64,000 nt of DNA, taken from contig NZ_LGTB01000005.1 of assembly GCF_001238275.1 (NCBI RefSeq), positions 124,001 through 188,000 of the forward strand, given 5' to 3'. A program made the position numbers and the translations under genes. The notes under the pieces were generated by a model, which was given only the letters and a program-made list of their open reading frames with translations, was not told where the DNA came from and searched no databases. Source of the stretch: Bradyrhizobium viridifuturi. Its GTDB lineage: Bacteria > Pseudomonadota > Alphaproteobacteria > Rhizobiales > Xanthobacteraceae. This document shows, piece by piece, positions 9,665 to 18,960 of this stretch (within the stretch, counting starts at the first letter, position 1; the number at the start of each line of letters is the position of its first letter).

Positions 9665-9804
9665 CTCGAGATGCTCTACCGCCTCGCAACCAGCCAGCGC
9701 AACCGGCTCGAGCTCGCCTAGGCTTAGATCACTGGCTGGCAGAGCAAACCGCAGGCACACCCGAGGGCACCAAACCAGTCGGCTTTACATGCGTCGTCGA
9801 ACTC

Positions 9805-9835
9805 CAGAACCTCACGCAACGTGAGTTTCACGTCG
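9805..9835 (+). promoter_or_regulatory. MerR-type dyad without good promoter hexamers (site C)
   Basis: At 9811-9825 there is a perfect dyad CTCACG-CAA-CGTGAG, the most symmetrical version of the motif at the nolA promoter. The flanking positions that should be -35 and -10 (CAGAAC and ACGTCG) are poor, and no gene follows on the plus strand. It may be a decayed promoter or an operator without promoter activity. Confidence 0.35.
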
Positions 9836-9921
9836 CCTGTCTCAACGAAGCAATGTTCGAATGACATGAGCCTTGCCAGGGCTTGGCGTCAATCGCACTT
9901 CCTGGCAGTGAGGATGGGATC

Positions 9922-10730
9922 TCAAAGAATATTGAGGCGAATGGCGATAGCTGTCGCCTGGATCCGGGTGGTCGCACCCAGTTTTCGCATCGCATTCTTG
10001 ATATGGAAATTGACCGTATTAACGCTGATTCCTAGGATCATGCCGATTTCCCAGGAAGATTTCCCTTCTGCAACCCACCGCATGCAACTGATCTCCCGTT
10101 GCGATAATGCAATTTTTTTCCCACAGCCGCCATTGGTGGATCGAGCTATCTCGCCACAGGCGCTGTGAAAGAGCGAAGCCAGGGCGTTGAGATGACCGAT
10201 GCGATCCTGAGGATCAGCATCGTCGGACGGAGACGCAAACGACACCACAGATACTTGGCCCAACGGGCCAAATAGGGGCACGCTCATGCCATGCTTCAGG
10301 CCAGCCTCCCTGGCTCATCCAGTACACGTCTCTCGTCCGGTTGAAGCTGATAATGATCAGCGAGTTGGTCCCACAGAAACGGACGCGAATGCATCGGCGT
10401 CCGCCGGACCACCGGATCGATGGTGTGGTACTTGCGTTTGAAGTATCGATCGCACCAGGCTGGCGGCCAATTCACAGCGACAGTCGGCGGCGGATACTCA
10501 GCCAACCGAAGCGGCTCGACGAAGTTGATGGCGCCGTATGCAACTTCACTGAATCCTTCCTCGGTGGCACGGTTTACAAGAAGATCGAACAACGCTCTCA
10601 GCGAATGCGTCTTGTTTGCGCACTCGGTGAAGCTAAAAAGATCCACGATGGGCGCTTCGGCACGCCGGTCCGGCTCGCCATCGCTGCGTTCGCTTGCGTT
10701 TGTTTCCGGCGGATCCAAATTCCGTTCCAT
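9922..10730 (-). pseudogene. LuxR-family acyl-homoserine-lactone regulator, frameshifted
   Basis: Two frames together encode one LuxR-type quorum-sensing regulator. The 5' part (10730 to about 10300) carries the autoinducer-binding domain with the conserved W, Y, D, P and W in NWPPAWCDRYFKRKYHTIDP and RPFLW. The 3' part (10315 to 9922) carries ASLFHSACGE and the C-terminal helix-turn-helix (KIALSQREISCMRWVAEGKS, WEIGMILGISVNTVNFHIKN). The join is at about 10313: reading GATGAG-GCC-AGG instead of GATGAG-CC-AGG would restore LDE-AREAGLKHGMSVP, so one G is missing. Either a dead gene or a sequencing error. No luxI neighbour. The start is uncertain; I used the ATG beginning MERNLDPPE. Confidence 0.75.
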
Positions 10731-11996
10731 GAGCTGAACTCGTGAGGCTGGAGCGCGCGCTGCGTCAGACGCCATTCCCGAATTTGTCGCCTTCCGCCAA
10801 TTGCGGCGCGATAATTGTCCTGTCATGCGCCGGGGTCCGGCCGCTATCCTCGTCGGACACCGGACGGCACGCCACGACCGAAGCGTCGTCGAATTCCATC
10901 CGATTGATTTCGCTCGCCGATGACCAGAAGGCTAAGCAGGCGATTACCGCATTGTCGTTCGTGTCGATGGTCTGTGCCCTGGACGCTGCCCCAATGCTGA
11001 ATCGCTTTTGATACGACGGCCATGGCAACCCCGATGACCCTTGATATCCAGCTGGCGACACCAACAAGCTATGAATAACAGGATTGTCTCTGTCCAAGGA
11101 GCGACTGTGCTGCCCGAAAGACGCGTGGCTTTGCCTCAAGATCAAGCACGATGATATCCTGAACGTTGAGCTTCGCGATTTGGGCGAAATGGAGCACGTT
11201 GGCCAACTTGACGGCGCCGGGATCGACCTTCGCAGTTCCGACATCGGCTTTCTGCTTCCTCCCGACGGAAAGGTCATATTTTCTTCCCCATCCTGCGAAT
11301 TTCTGTCGCGGATTCTTCGCGGATCCTTCGTCCTTCGACGGCGTCGGAAGCGCAATCGGCGACCAACACGGAAGAGCCGAGCCAGCAGGTGACCGCGTGA
11401 TATAACGGCCCCTCGCCTGATCAGGGGCGTTAGAGAGGTCCAGCGCACCTGAATTGAAGGCACAGATGATCCGCGCGCCAGGCGAGCAACTGGAGATACG
11501 CGCCGAAACGAGACCTGCCGGCTGCAGAGGACGCCTTGCATACGCATCTCCATAAGGGAGAGGACCTAGCAGCGCATCAGCAAGTGTTGTACCAACTGGA
11601 GACCTCTCCGAATCAAAACAAGAAATTCAAGACAAGAGCCGTTCGGCGCACGCGCGCTTGGAGCAATAGCGACATCTGGAGGAAACGCGACAGCGCCACT
11701 TGCGCAACCCTCCCGCGGCCTGGAAAGAGTGCCGCTCGGCGCGGCGCCCCCCCAAGCGCCTTTCAAACAGCCAGGCGCTGGCGTACCACTTTCACATCCT
11801 GGTCAAGTACCAAGGCTGGCAATTGAAGAAGCCGACCCACAAATGGCAATCGTCTGGCAACCTTAGCCGGTGCCAGGTGCGGCGCGGCCTCCGATTAAGC
11901 GCTCGCTTGGACTTCTTCCCTCGTGGAAAGACAAATTCGAACTCCATGGAGCTAGGTGCAAGGCAGGCGAAGAACTTTTCGCAGGGTAGATGAAGT
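10731..11996. other. Long stretch without a recognisable gene
   Basis: A long minus-strand frame (about 10765-11553) and several plus-strand frames exist, but their products are arginine- and serine-rich in the way of GC-rich antisense frames, with no motif. I annotate nothing here. Confidence 0.4.
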
Positions 11997-12713
11997 ATGC
12001 TTTCTCTGTTCTTCGCAATTATCTCGCTCCTCTATGCAATGGTTGGTCAGGCGGGTGGAACCGCGTTCCTAGCGCTCATGGCGTTTTCCGGCTTGCCTTC
12101 TACAGAGATGCGCCCGACGGCGCTTGGCCTCAACATTGTTGTCGCGAGTTATTCCACGTGGTTCTTAAACCGCAACAAAGTCATCGACTGGATAACGCTC
12201 CGGCCGCTTCTATTGTCATCAATGCCGGCAGCACTTGCCGGCAGCTTGCTGGTGCTCGGGGAGCACGTTTACAGGACGTTGACCGGTCTTGTGCTCATTT
12301 TGGCGAGCGCTGTGATGATTGTTCGGCGTGGGAGCGTTGCCCATCGTGTTTGCGAAACTCCGCTCTGGGGAAGCGTAAGCATTGGGGCGATCATCGGGTT
12401 GGTTTCTGGTCTGACCGGCGTGGGCGGCGGAGTATTCCTGGCGCCCGCGCTCATGACATTGAAGTGGGCGTCAGCCAGGCAAGTCACCCTGCTGTCGCCT
12501 CCGTTCATCCTAGCGAACTCCACAGTGGGCTTCGTCGGAGTTCTTCTCACAGGCCAGCTTCCGTGTTCGGATTCGGCTACTTACGCAATCGCTGCACTAG
12601 GAGGAGCCGTCGCAGGAACGGTTGTCGGCCTGAAATGGCTGAGCGAAACAGCTATCAGGTTGATGCTCGTGGCGGTTCTTCTCATTGCCGGCGTGCAGTT
12701 GGTTCGCACCTAA
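11997..12713 (+). CDS. TauE/SafE-family membrane permease
   Basis: This is a 238-residue integral membrane protein of the TauE/SafE (DUF81, sulfite/organosulfonate exporter) family. It is mostly hydrophobic, with about eight predicted spans in two homologous halves, each starting with a glycine-rich signature: VGQAGGTAFLALMAFSGLP in the first and GLVSGLTGVGGGVFLAPALM in the second. Such proteins move small anions such as sulfite or sulfoacetate across the inner membrane. ATG 11997 is used; it lacks a clear Shine-Dalgarno sequence. No sulfur-metabolism genes adjoin it, so the substrate is unknown. Confidence 0.85.
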   Translation: MLSLFFAIISLLYAMVGQAGGTAFLALMAFSGLPSTEMRPTALGLNIVVASYSTWFLNRNKVIDWITLRPLLLSSMPAALAGSLLVLGEHVYRTLTGLVLILASAVMIVRRGSVAHRVCETPLWGSVSIGAIIGLVSGLTGVGGGVFLAPALMTLKWASARQVTLLSPPFILANSTVGFVGVLLTGQLPCSDSATYAIAALGGAVAGTVVGLKWLSETAIRLMLVAVLLIAGVQLVRT

Positions 12714-13667
12714 AAGCTGTTCGATCTGCCTTTGCTGGGGGCTTTCGTTGCGATCATCAGGCTCATGACGACAGCCGGAACGGTTCCAAAACGTCGACCT
12801 AATGCCCTGAAGCAGAACAGATGCGTATCGTCGGACCTGGACGCGCCAGCGAGCGCGGAGGGTGACAATGCCCGCTCTTTGCGATTCCGGCACAGCCTGC
12901 AGCCTGGTTGGGAATTGGTGAACTCGCAGCGCTCACAACGGCGGGACCGAATTAAAGCGCCCCGACGCACCTGCCGGGGTTGGAAGTGCGCCGGGGCAGC
13001 CCCAACATCATCAGTACATCCGTGACGATGCTTGGCGCAATGAGACAAGCGGCGTGGCGGAATTGAGGCTCATCCATACTTATGACGTGGAGTGCAAAAT
13101 ATTTTTCACGCCGGTTCGACGGCTCTTGAACCTCACGCTGCGTCACGTTGTACGATCTCGCACCCTGAGTTTCATCAACCGGGACTCCTTGTCTGAAATC
13201 CCAGCCAGAAGAGCTTTCTGCTCGATGCATCTTCGCGGAGGCGCCGCGCCAAATTCTTCCCGGTCCTCGTTCGCGTGTACCATTTTATCCTGCACGACTA
13301 GGCAACTCGGAACACTGTATCGCTTCCGAAAGTAATTCCCGCCCAAGTCGCGGAAACCATTGCAAATGGGTTCAGATCCCGTCTGCGCAAGTTGAACAGG
13401 CCTGACCGACAAAGATGCGGCAGATTGTCTAGCTTCAATGGCAGGCATAACCGCGGCGAGAAGCGACGACTATCGCTCCTCGACGAGCCTTTCTGCCGCA
13501 AGAAAACAACATCGACGCCGAGACCCGCTGGCGCTTTCTCCACCAATACGTGCAAGCGTGTGGAAGAAGCTATTGCGCGAGCCCAGCGGCGGTAGCACGC
13601 CCACCTGTCAGTTCGAACGGGATGCGGGAAATCAAGCTGAAAGGAGCCAACTCCGCGTCGCTTTTGA
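12714..13667. other. No gene seen; contains MerR-type promoter site D
   Basis: No supported coding region. The promoter-like site at 13126-13156 points into this gene-free stretch, so whatever it drove has been lost or is a short RNA or peptide that I do not recognise. Confidence 0.4.
13126..13156 (+). promoter_or_regulatory. MerR-type promoter (site D), orphan
   Basis: TTGAAC at 13126-13131, a 19-base spacer with CTCACG-CTG-CGTCAC, and TACGAT at 13151-13156. Spacing and dyad match the nolA promoter. No gene follows within 500 bases on this strand. Confidence 0.5.
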
Positions 13668-14981
13668 TTATGAAGCTTTGCGTTCCGATTGGGCCGAGCA
13701 TTCCAGCAGCGGTGCATCGAGGCTCGGGATTTCCGGCATCGCCTTGCCGGCGATCGCCTGAAGGTCACCAACCATGCCAACGGTAGATTCGATGACAGAG
13801 AGGATTTGCGTCTCGCGCTTGGCCCATTGGCGGCCCATGAACTTGCGCTCCTTGTCGAGATCTTCTCGCATGTCGTTGAATTTTTCAACGACAGCTTCTA
13901 CCCGCTGGCGGAACCTGGTGCCGGTCAGATACCGGTACACCTGCTCCATTTTGGTTTGCTGGCCTTGCTGCACCAGGCGCGAACTGCTCAAATCAATCAG
14001 CCCCTGACGGAGCGCGATCGCGACCGCAACAGCACAGCGGGGATGAGCAACCCATATTCCGTCGATCAGATCGAAAAATTCGACGTGCTTCGGCAGCGCC
14101 TGTGAAATGATGAGAGCCACATCTGCGCCACACCGCCTTTGGTCGTCGCGCAGTTTCCCGAGCCAGCCGTCGCTCCATGCCTTCGTACGCTTGGTTTCCC
14201 AAAGGATGAGGCCCGCAGGATGACCGATTGAACCGTTGACCTGCTGGACCACGTCCGCACCCAGCTCTCCCTTGCCGATCGGCTCGATTGTATCAGTGGG
14301 AAAACGGCTGCGAAGCAGCTCTTCGAGCTCGAGCTCAAGCACTTCGCCCTGAGATTGCTGCGAGCCCTGCTCAGCCTTGCGCTTCAACTCTTCGATCGTC
14401 CGCGCCATGGATTCGATCGTTTGATCCTTCTCGAGCACTCGAAAGCGGGCGGCTTCGTCCGCTTCATGCCTGGCTTTGGCCCGGATATCCGCGATTGAGG
14501 CCTGCACGCGCTTTTCGATGGTCAGATCGAGTTCACGTTTCTCTTCGTCAAGGGCACGTTGCCTGCGGATCAGTTCGGCCTGCGCCTGCTGCGCCTCAGC
14601 AAGTTTGGCATTGTTGGCCTCCAGGCTTTGACGAAGCTCGGCCGCTTCGGCAGCTTTTGCCAGCAGCTCGGCCGCCGCGGCCTGCCGAGCCTTCTTCGCT
14701 TCCATGGCGACGAGTTCGGTGCGCTCGGCCGCCAGGCGCGCGGCCACCTGATCCTCGATCTGTTCGCGTTGTCTCGCCAGTTGCTCCTGCTCATGGCGCA
14801 AGGCCTCGGCCTTGCGGGCGACCTCGGCATCCTTGTCCGCCAATTGTCGCTGAAAATGTTGGCGAGTTTCCTCGATCAGGGGAGCAGCAAGAGATTCGGT
14901 GAGGTGAATCTCATGATTGCAGTTCGGGCAATTGAGAATAGGCTGATGCGCGGCGCCCGCCGCGGGTGCTTTCAGGTTCAT
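13668..14981 (-). CDS. DUF2130-family coiled-coil protein
   Basis: This is a 437-residue protein of the DUF2130 family. The N-terminus holds a short zinc-ribbon-like element, CPNCNHEIHL. From about residue 40 to 220 it is a long charged coiled coil rich in A, E, K, Q and R. The conserved DUF2130 core follows, with LLRSRFPTDTIEPIGKGELG, GLILWETKRTKAWSDGWL, KLRDDQRRCGADVALIIS, and KFMGRQWAKRETQI near the end. That core resembles a restriction-endonuclease-like fold (the E-T-K in WETKRTK is typical), but a biochemical role is not established. I chose the ATG at 14981 because GGAGGG lies just upstream. It stands alone. Confidence 0.85.
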   Translation of the reverse strand: MNLKAPAAGAAHQPILNCPNCNHEIHLTESLAAPLIEETRQHFQRQLADKDAEVARKAEALRHEQEQLARQREQIEDQVAARLAAERTELVAMEAKKARQAAAAELLAKAAEAAELRQSLEANNAKLAEAQQAQAELIRRQRALDEEKRELDLTIEKRVQASIADIRAKARHEADEAARFRVLEKDQTIESMARTIEELKRKAEQGSQQSQGEVLELELEELLRSRFPTDTIEPIGKGELGADVVQQVNGSIGHPAGLILWETKRTKAWSDGWLGKLRDDQRRCGADVALIISQALPKHVEFFDLIDGIWVAHPRCAVAVAIALRQGLIDLSSSRLVQQGQQTKMEQVYRYLTGTRFRQRVEAVVEKFNDMREDLDKERKFMGRQWAKRETQILSVIESTVGMVGDLQAIAGKAMPEIPSLDAPLLECSAQSERKAS

Positions 14982-15386
14982 GAGCCCTCCTGGCCAATTG
15001 GCCCTGTGCTGCCGGCCCAGCGTGGCGCGGACTACCAACCGGATTTAGCGTGATTTCCTGACTCGATCGAACGCCTGGGGCATCCACATCAGCTTTTCCA
15101 CCGAAAACACCTTGAAAGGTTGAGGTCGACTGGTTCGCCGCCGGCAACGTACAAAAGCCCCTGCGTTGGAGAATGCAGACAATGTGCGCTCCGATGAATG
15201 ATTGTTCCTGCGCACAATGATTGGGCGGATCGAGCTCGGGCGGCCGAGCTCATGTGAGCCATTTGTTCTCTTACCGGGTGCAAATGATGGCTGGCGCCTG
15301 ACTTTCTCACCGCTCCCAGTTCGCAGGCTGTCCTGGCAGCTACATCAAAGAAGGGTCTCGAGCTTCAGGAATCAGGGCAGTGTTTT

Positions 15387-15400
15387 TTGACTTAAAGCAA
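15387..15400 (+). promoter_or_regulatory. Fnr/FixK-type box upstream of hemN
   Basis: TTGACTTAAAGCAA matches the TTGAT-N4-ATCAA anaeroregulatory consensus in both half-sites except for two positions. It lies 57 bases before the hemN start, which would place the transcription start near 15434 for a class II (-41.5) Crp/Fnr promoter. FixK2 control of hemN under microoxia is known in Bradyrhizobium. Confidence 0.6.
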
Positions 15401-15457
15401 AGACAGAGCAGAGGATATCCGTCAGCCTGATAGCGTATCAGCGCGGAAAGGTAAGCG

Positions 15458-16792
15458 TTGCAGACCTCACTCTTGAACAAGTATTGCGATGCTCGCCTGC
15501 CCTGGTACACCATCTACCCAACGGTAGCGGATTTCTCTGCTGCGGTCGGCGCCACGACCTGTGAGGCGTGGTTGCGGCGGCTGCCGCCAGACGAATCCGT
15601 ATCGGTCTACCTTCACGTTCCGTTCTGCCGGTCGATCTGCTGGTATTGCGGCTTCCCAACAAGCCTCACTCACAGCGAGCGGTCGATTCGCAATTACCTG
15701 CTGACGGTACGTGAGGAAATTCGTCTGGTCACAGAGCAAACGCCTCACGGTCTTCCAATGAGCGACCTGCATTTTGGCGGCGGCACGCCGACTACCATCC
15801 CACCGGCCGATTTCTTGGCTCTGATGGAGCTTTTGCGCCGCTGCTTCGCGTTCAGCAAATCGACCGCGCTCGCCGTCGAGATCGACCCACGCACGTTCAC
15901 GGCCGAGATGGCGGAAACCTTGGGAGTAGCGGGCGTCAGCCGCGCGAGCATCGGCGTACAAAGCTTCGATCCCGTAGTTCAAAGGGCGGTCAACCGTCTC
16001 CAAAGCGAAGCGCAGGTCGCTTTTGTCGTCGAACGCCTTCGCCAGCATGAAATAAGCCGTATTAATTTCGACCTGCTCTTCGGATTGCCGCATCAGACCG
16101 TGCAATCCTGCGTGAACTCAGCGCAGACGGCTTTGACTATGCGGCCCGACCGCCTTGCGGTGTTCGGCTATGCCCATGTTCCCTCTTACATGAAACGTCA
16201 GCGCCAGATCGACGAGGCGGCGCTGCCCGATAATGTTGCGCGCGCCGAGCAAGCTGTAGCCATGGCAGATACGCTGGTCTCCGCCGGATATCGCCAAATC
16301 GGGCTCGACCATTTCGCCCTCCCGGACGACGAACTCGCGCACGCGCAGAAAACCGGCCGGCTGCGCCGCAACTCGCTGGGCTATTCGGCCGATACGTGTA
16401 AAACGGTGATCGGCCTTGGTCCGTCAGCCATCGGCCGTCTGCGTGACGGTTACGTCCAGAACGAGACGGCAACAAGTTCCTATTGCCGGCAGATTAGTAC
16501 TGGCCATCTGGCAACCTTAAAGGGCCACTGCCTCACCGCCGAAGATCGCCTTCGGGCCGAAATCATCGAGCGGCTGATGTGCGACTTGCAGGCCGATGTG
16601 GCGGCAATCTGCGTCGCCCACGGATTTGATCCAATTCCTTTTCTTGATTCAGCCGACCGCCTGGAAGCGCTTGCCGAAGACGGGATACTGGACATCCAAC
16701 AGGGTTTTATCCGGGTCAAGCAGAAGCACCGTTTTGTCATTCGCGCCGTTGCTGCCGCGTTCGACGCTCACCTCGACCGCATACCCTATTAA
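15458..16792 (+). CDS. hemN: Oxygen-independent coproporphyrinogen III oxidase HemN
   Basis: This is a 444-residue radical-SAM enzyme that oxidatively decarboxylates coproporphyrinogen III to protoporphyrinogen IX without oxygen, needed for haem synthesis in microoxic nodules. The cluster-binding motif is VPFCRSICWYCGF: Cys57, Cys61 and Cys64 bind the 4Fe-4S cluster with SAM. The extra cysteine found two residues later in Escherichia coli HemN is phenylalanine here. Also visible are LHFGGGTPT, the SAM-binding region, and SIGVQSFDPVVQ. I used the TTG at 15458, preceded by GGAAAGG; the protein then starts with the family's usual length. The Fnr/FixK box upstream fits low-oxygen induction. It is a single-gene unit. 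Confidence 0.92.
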   Translation: MQTSLLNKYCDARLPWYTIYPTVADFSAAVGATTCEAWLRRLPPDESVSVYLHVPFCRSICWYCGFPTSLTHSERSIRNYLLTVREEIRLVTEQTPHGLPMSDLHFGGGTPTTIPPADFLALMELLRRCFAFSKSTALAVEIDPRTFTAEMAETLGVAGVSRASIGVQSFDPVVQRAVNRLQSEAQVAFVVERLRQHEISRINFDLLFGLPHQTVQSCVNSAQTALTMRPDRLAVFGYAHVPSYMKRQRQIDEAALPDNVARAEQAVAMADTLVSAGYRQIGLDHFALPDDELAHAQKTGRLRRNSLGYSADTCKTVIGLGPSAIGRLRDGYVQNETATSSYCRQISTGHLATLKGHCLTAEDRLRAEIIERLMCDLQADVAAICVAHGFDPIPFLDSADRLEALAEDGILDIQQGFIRVKQKHRFVIRAVAAAFDAHLDRIPY

Positions 16793-17389
16793 CAAGCTAC
16801 GTATGTGAGCAGATCCACAATATCAACGCGAATGGCCAAGGAGCAATCGGCGGAGCGCCTGTGGCAGCCAGGCGAGATAGTCATTATGAGGCGTAGCAAT
16901 CAATTCCAAACTGAGGCCGCAAACTCGAGTCGCCCCCTTGTCGGGACGACCTCAAGCGACGAGTATGATATTCTTCCTAGAGAAATAGTCCTGTTGTGGA
17001 GCTTGACGGCTTCTGTTTAGGCCTACTGGAAGCGGCACCCGAGTTGACGAGAGACGCAGATTGCGCGGTTCTGCGGAGCGCTTCAGTAGTACATCGGCCT
17101 CATCTTGTGCGGCTCTCGAAGGGGCATCGGAGCGCGATCACCATCACTTCAGACAGTGCGTCAACGGCAATGATCTGACTACAAACACTTGTCCCGCGGA
17201 TTTGCCGTTCAGGACCGCTATGCGAGACGCACTCTGCCCACCTGGCAATAATACCTCAAGGAAGCGAACCCTGGCCTCCGGAAAGCCCGGCGCCGTCGCG
17301 GCCCTTAGGTCTGCAAGCTGCATCGCAAATGCGGGTGCAAACCGTGGGCACGGTTGGGGTTATGGCCAAGCCTGTAGCCGATCGAGACA
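16793..17389. other. No gene seen
   Basis: No supported gene. Open frames in the right part are antisense to the membrane/coiled-coil gene that ends at 17390. Confidence 0.45.
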
Positions 17390-17908
17390 TCAAGGTGCGC
17401 TTGCCGTAGGTGCTGCGATCACTGGCGCGCCCCCAACGGAAACAGGTCCTTGTGGTGTGGATTGCCCAAGGCGTTTCTTGGCTCGGCTCGAAGCAGCTTG
17501 GGCCGATGATGGGGCAGAAATGGAGGGCGTAGAGGCGCCAGGCATTGAATTCCGCAGCGACTCGATCTGCGAAGTCAGCACGCTGATCTGATCCAGGATC
17601 CCTTTGAGGTCATTCCGCGCGGCATCGACCCTGCGGTTCAGTTCTGCGATCTCATCGCTAGCCTTCAGCTGTGCCCACTTTACCTCGGACAAGGAAGCTT
17701 TGTCATCCAGTGACGACCTCATGATTGAAGTGACTTGGTGAGCTTCCGGCGTCACGACAAACTCCCCGAGGTCAGCCCAAAACCAGGCGACAGCAGCACT
17801 GGAACCGACGAGGACAAGGAGAAGCACCAAAACCCGGACAATGCGTCGAGACCGCCCTCTCAACAGCGGTTGCAAATCCGAAGCGACCGCATCGTCAATC
17901 ATCAACAT
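17390..17908 (-). CDS. Membrane-anchored coiled-coil protein of unknown function
   Basis: This is a 172-residue protein. Residues 1-22 are a basic cytoplasmic head (DLQPLLRGRSRR). One transmembrane helix follows at about 23-44 (IVRVLVLLLVLVGSSAAVAW). A periplasmic coiled coil comes next (KWAQLKASDEIAELNRRVDA, LKGILDQISVLTSQIESLR), and then a low-complexity tail rich in S, P and A. The layout resembles an inner-membrane tether or a polymer-synthesis accessory protein, but I do not recognise the family. I chose the ATG at 17908, with a GAGGGG sequence upstream, rather than longer upstream starts. Confidence 0.6.
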   Translation of the reverse strand: MLMIDDAVASDLQPLLRGRSRRIVRVLVLLLVLVGSSAAVAWFWADLGEFVVTPEAHQVTSIMRSSLDDKASLSEVKWAQLKASDEIAELNRRVDAARNDLKGILDQISVLTSQIESLRNSMPGASTPSISAPSSAQAASSRAKKRLGQSTPQGPVSVGGAPVIAAPTASAP

Positions 17909-18960
17909 CGCCCCTCGTCCAGCATTCTTCTTTCGGCCGGCTCGCTTCGTCGATCCGAGCGCTTGCGGTGTCCGCGCGCTCCAGCGATCTCGACTGCCGA
18001 TAATGTCATACTTCGCGGACCTCCTCGTCCGCTCGCCCATCTGCTTCCTGTGAGGCGCCCGTGTGCCCACGGAGTGGCTTTGTGCCGGGCTCCTGTATCA
18101 TAGCGTTGGCGGCGAACATCGGTTCTCGTCTTCGCCGCCGATCGTGCAGTATTTTGCCCTCATCCATAACAACCTTTCTGATTTCCCTTTCTTGGTGCCT
18201 GCCGAATGCAAACAAACTCGTTTCCGAAAGCGTGTTTGACTAGAGCCGCCTGACGCGCAGCTTTACTCAAGACGGGCCGCTTAAGAGCGACGGCTGAGCC
18301 GCAATCCCTCATTCGGAGGGCAGTTATTGCGCATGATCAACTACCAATCTCAGCAGGTTGATCGAGATCACGGGCACATGCCAAGCGGGACCAACGAAGG
18401 TCGCGCAAGTGAAGGACCCGCAATGCAAGACAGATTTGGACGCCCCAACTATTTCAATGGAGCTGTTGCGCGCCCGCCGCCACCAAAGTGGTTCGAAGGT
18501 TGTTTCGTCCATTCACTTGGGACGTCCATGACGGGCGTCGTCGCGCGATCTGCGAGCGCATACATTCCAGGGACGGCGAGTTCCATATCCTGTCGATTGT
18601 CTGGCCCAACGACATCACAAAACGCCATGAGCCCATGCATCGAGGCTCACGAGATTTGCTTGCTGGCGCCTGCCACATCGTCAGTCAAAGGGTTCTTCCA
18701 GCAAGGTCCCCCCAACGCCAGCCCAATCTGTCGCATGGCGAGCAGCGAGGCTGTTGTCAGAAGGTGAGACCGAGGGTCTCAGCCTTTCGCCACACCAAAA
18801 CGCGCTGCTCTTTTGCGGTGCCCCGGCCTGATGCGCAAGTCAATCGCGGAGCAGCTCATCTGCTCCCTCCTCGGGAACGAGAATGTTGAGATGCCACTCT
18901 CGGCCAATCAGGCCGGCGTTCTTTCCAATCATGACTGGCTGACACGGATCTGAAGAGCGC
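17909..18960. other. About 1 kb without a recognisable gene
   Basis: Plus-strand frames around 18327-18889 give products without motifs. I see no promoter for the porin gene with confidence. Confidence 0.4.

Noticed and set aside
10765..11553. Long minus-strand open frame of 262 codons
   Set aside because: Product is R/S/P-rich without motifs, and no ribosome binding site is seen; typical chance frame in GC-rich DNA.
11990..12802. 270-codon frame overlapping the TauE/SafE gene
   Set aside because: It is the shifted shadow of a clear membrane-protein gene, with Cys/His/Arg-rich nonsense composition.
13366..13392. tRNA T-arm-like GGGTTCAGATCCC
   Set aside because: No acceptor stem, anticodon arm or CCA-type end around it; lies in a gene-poor spacer.
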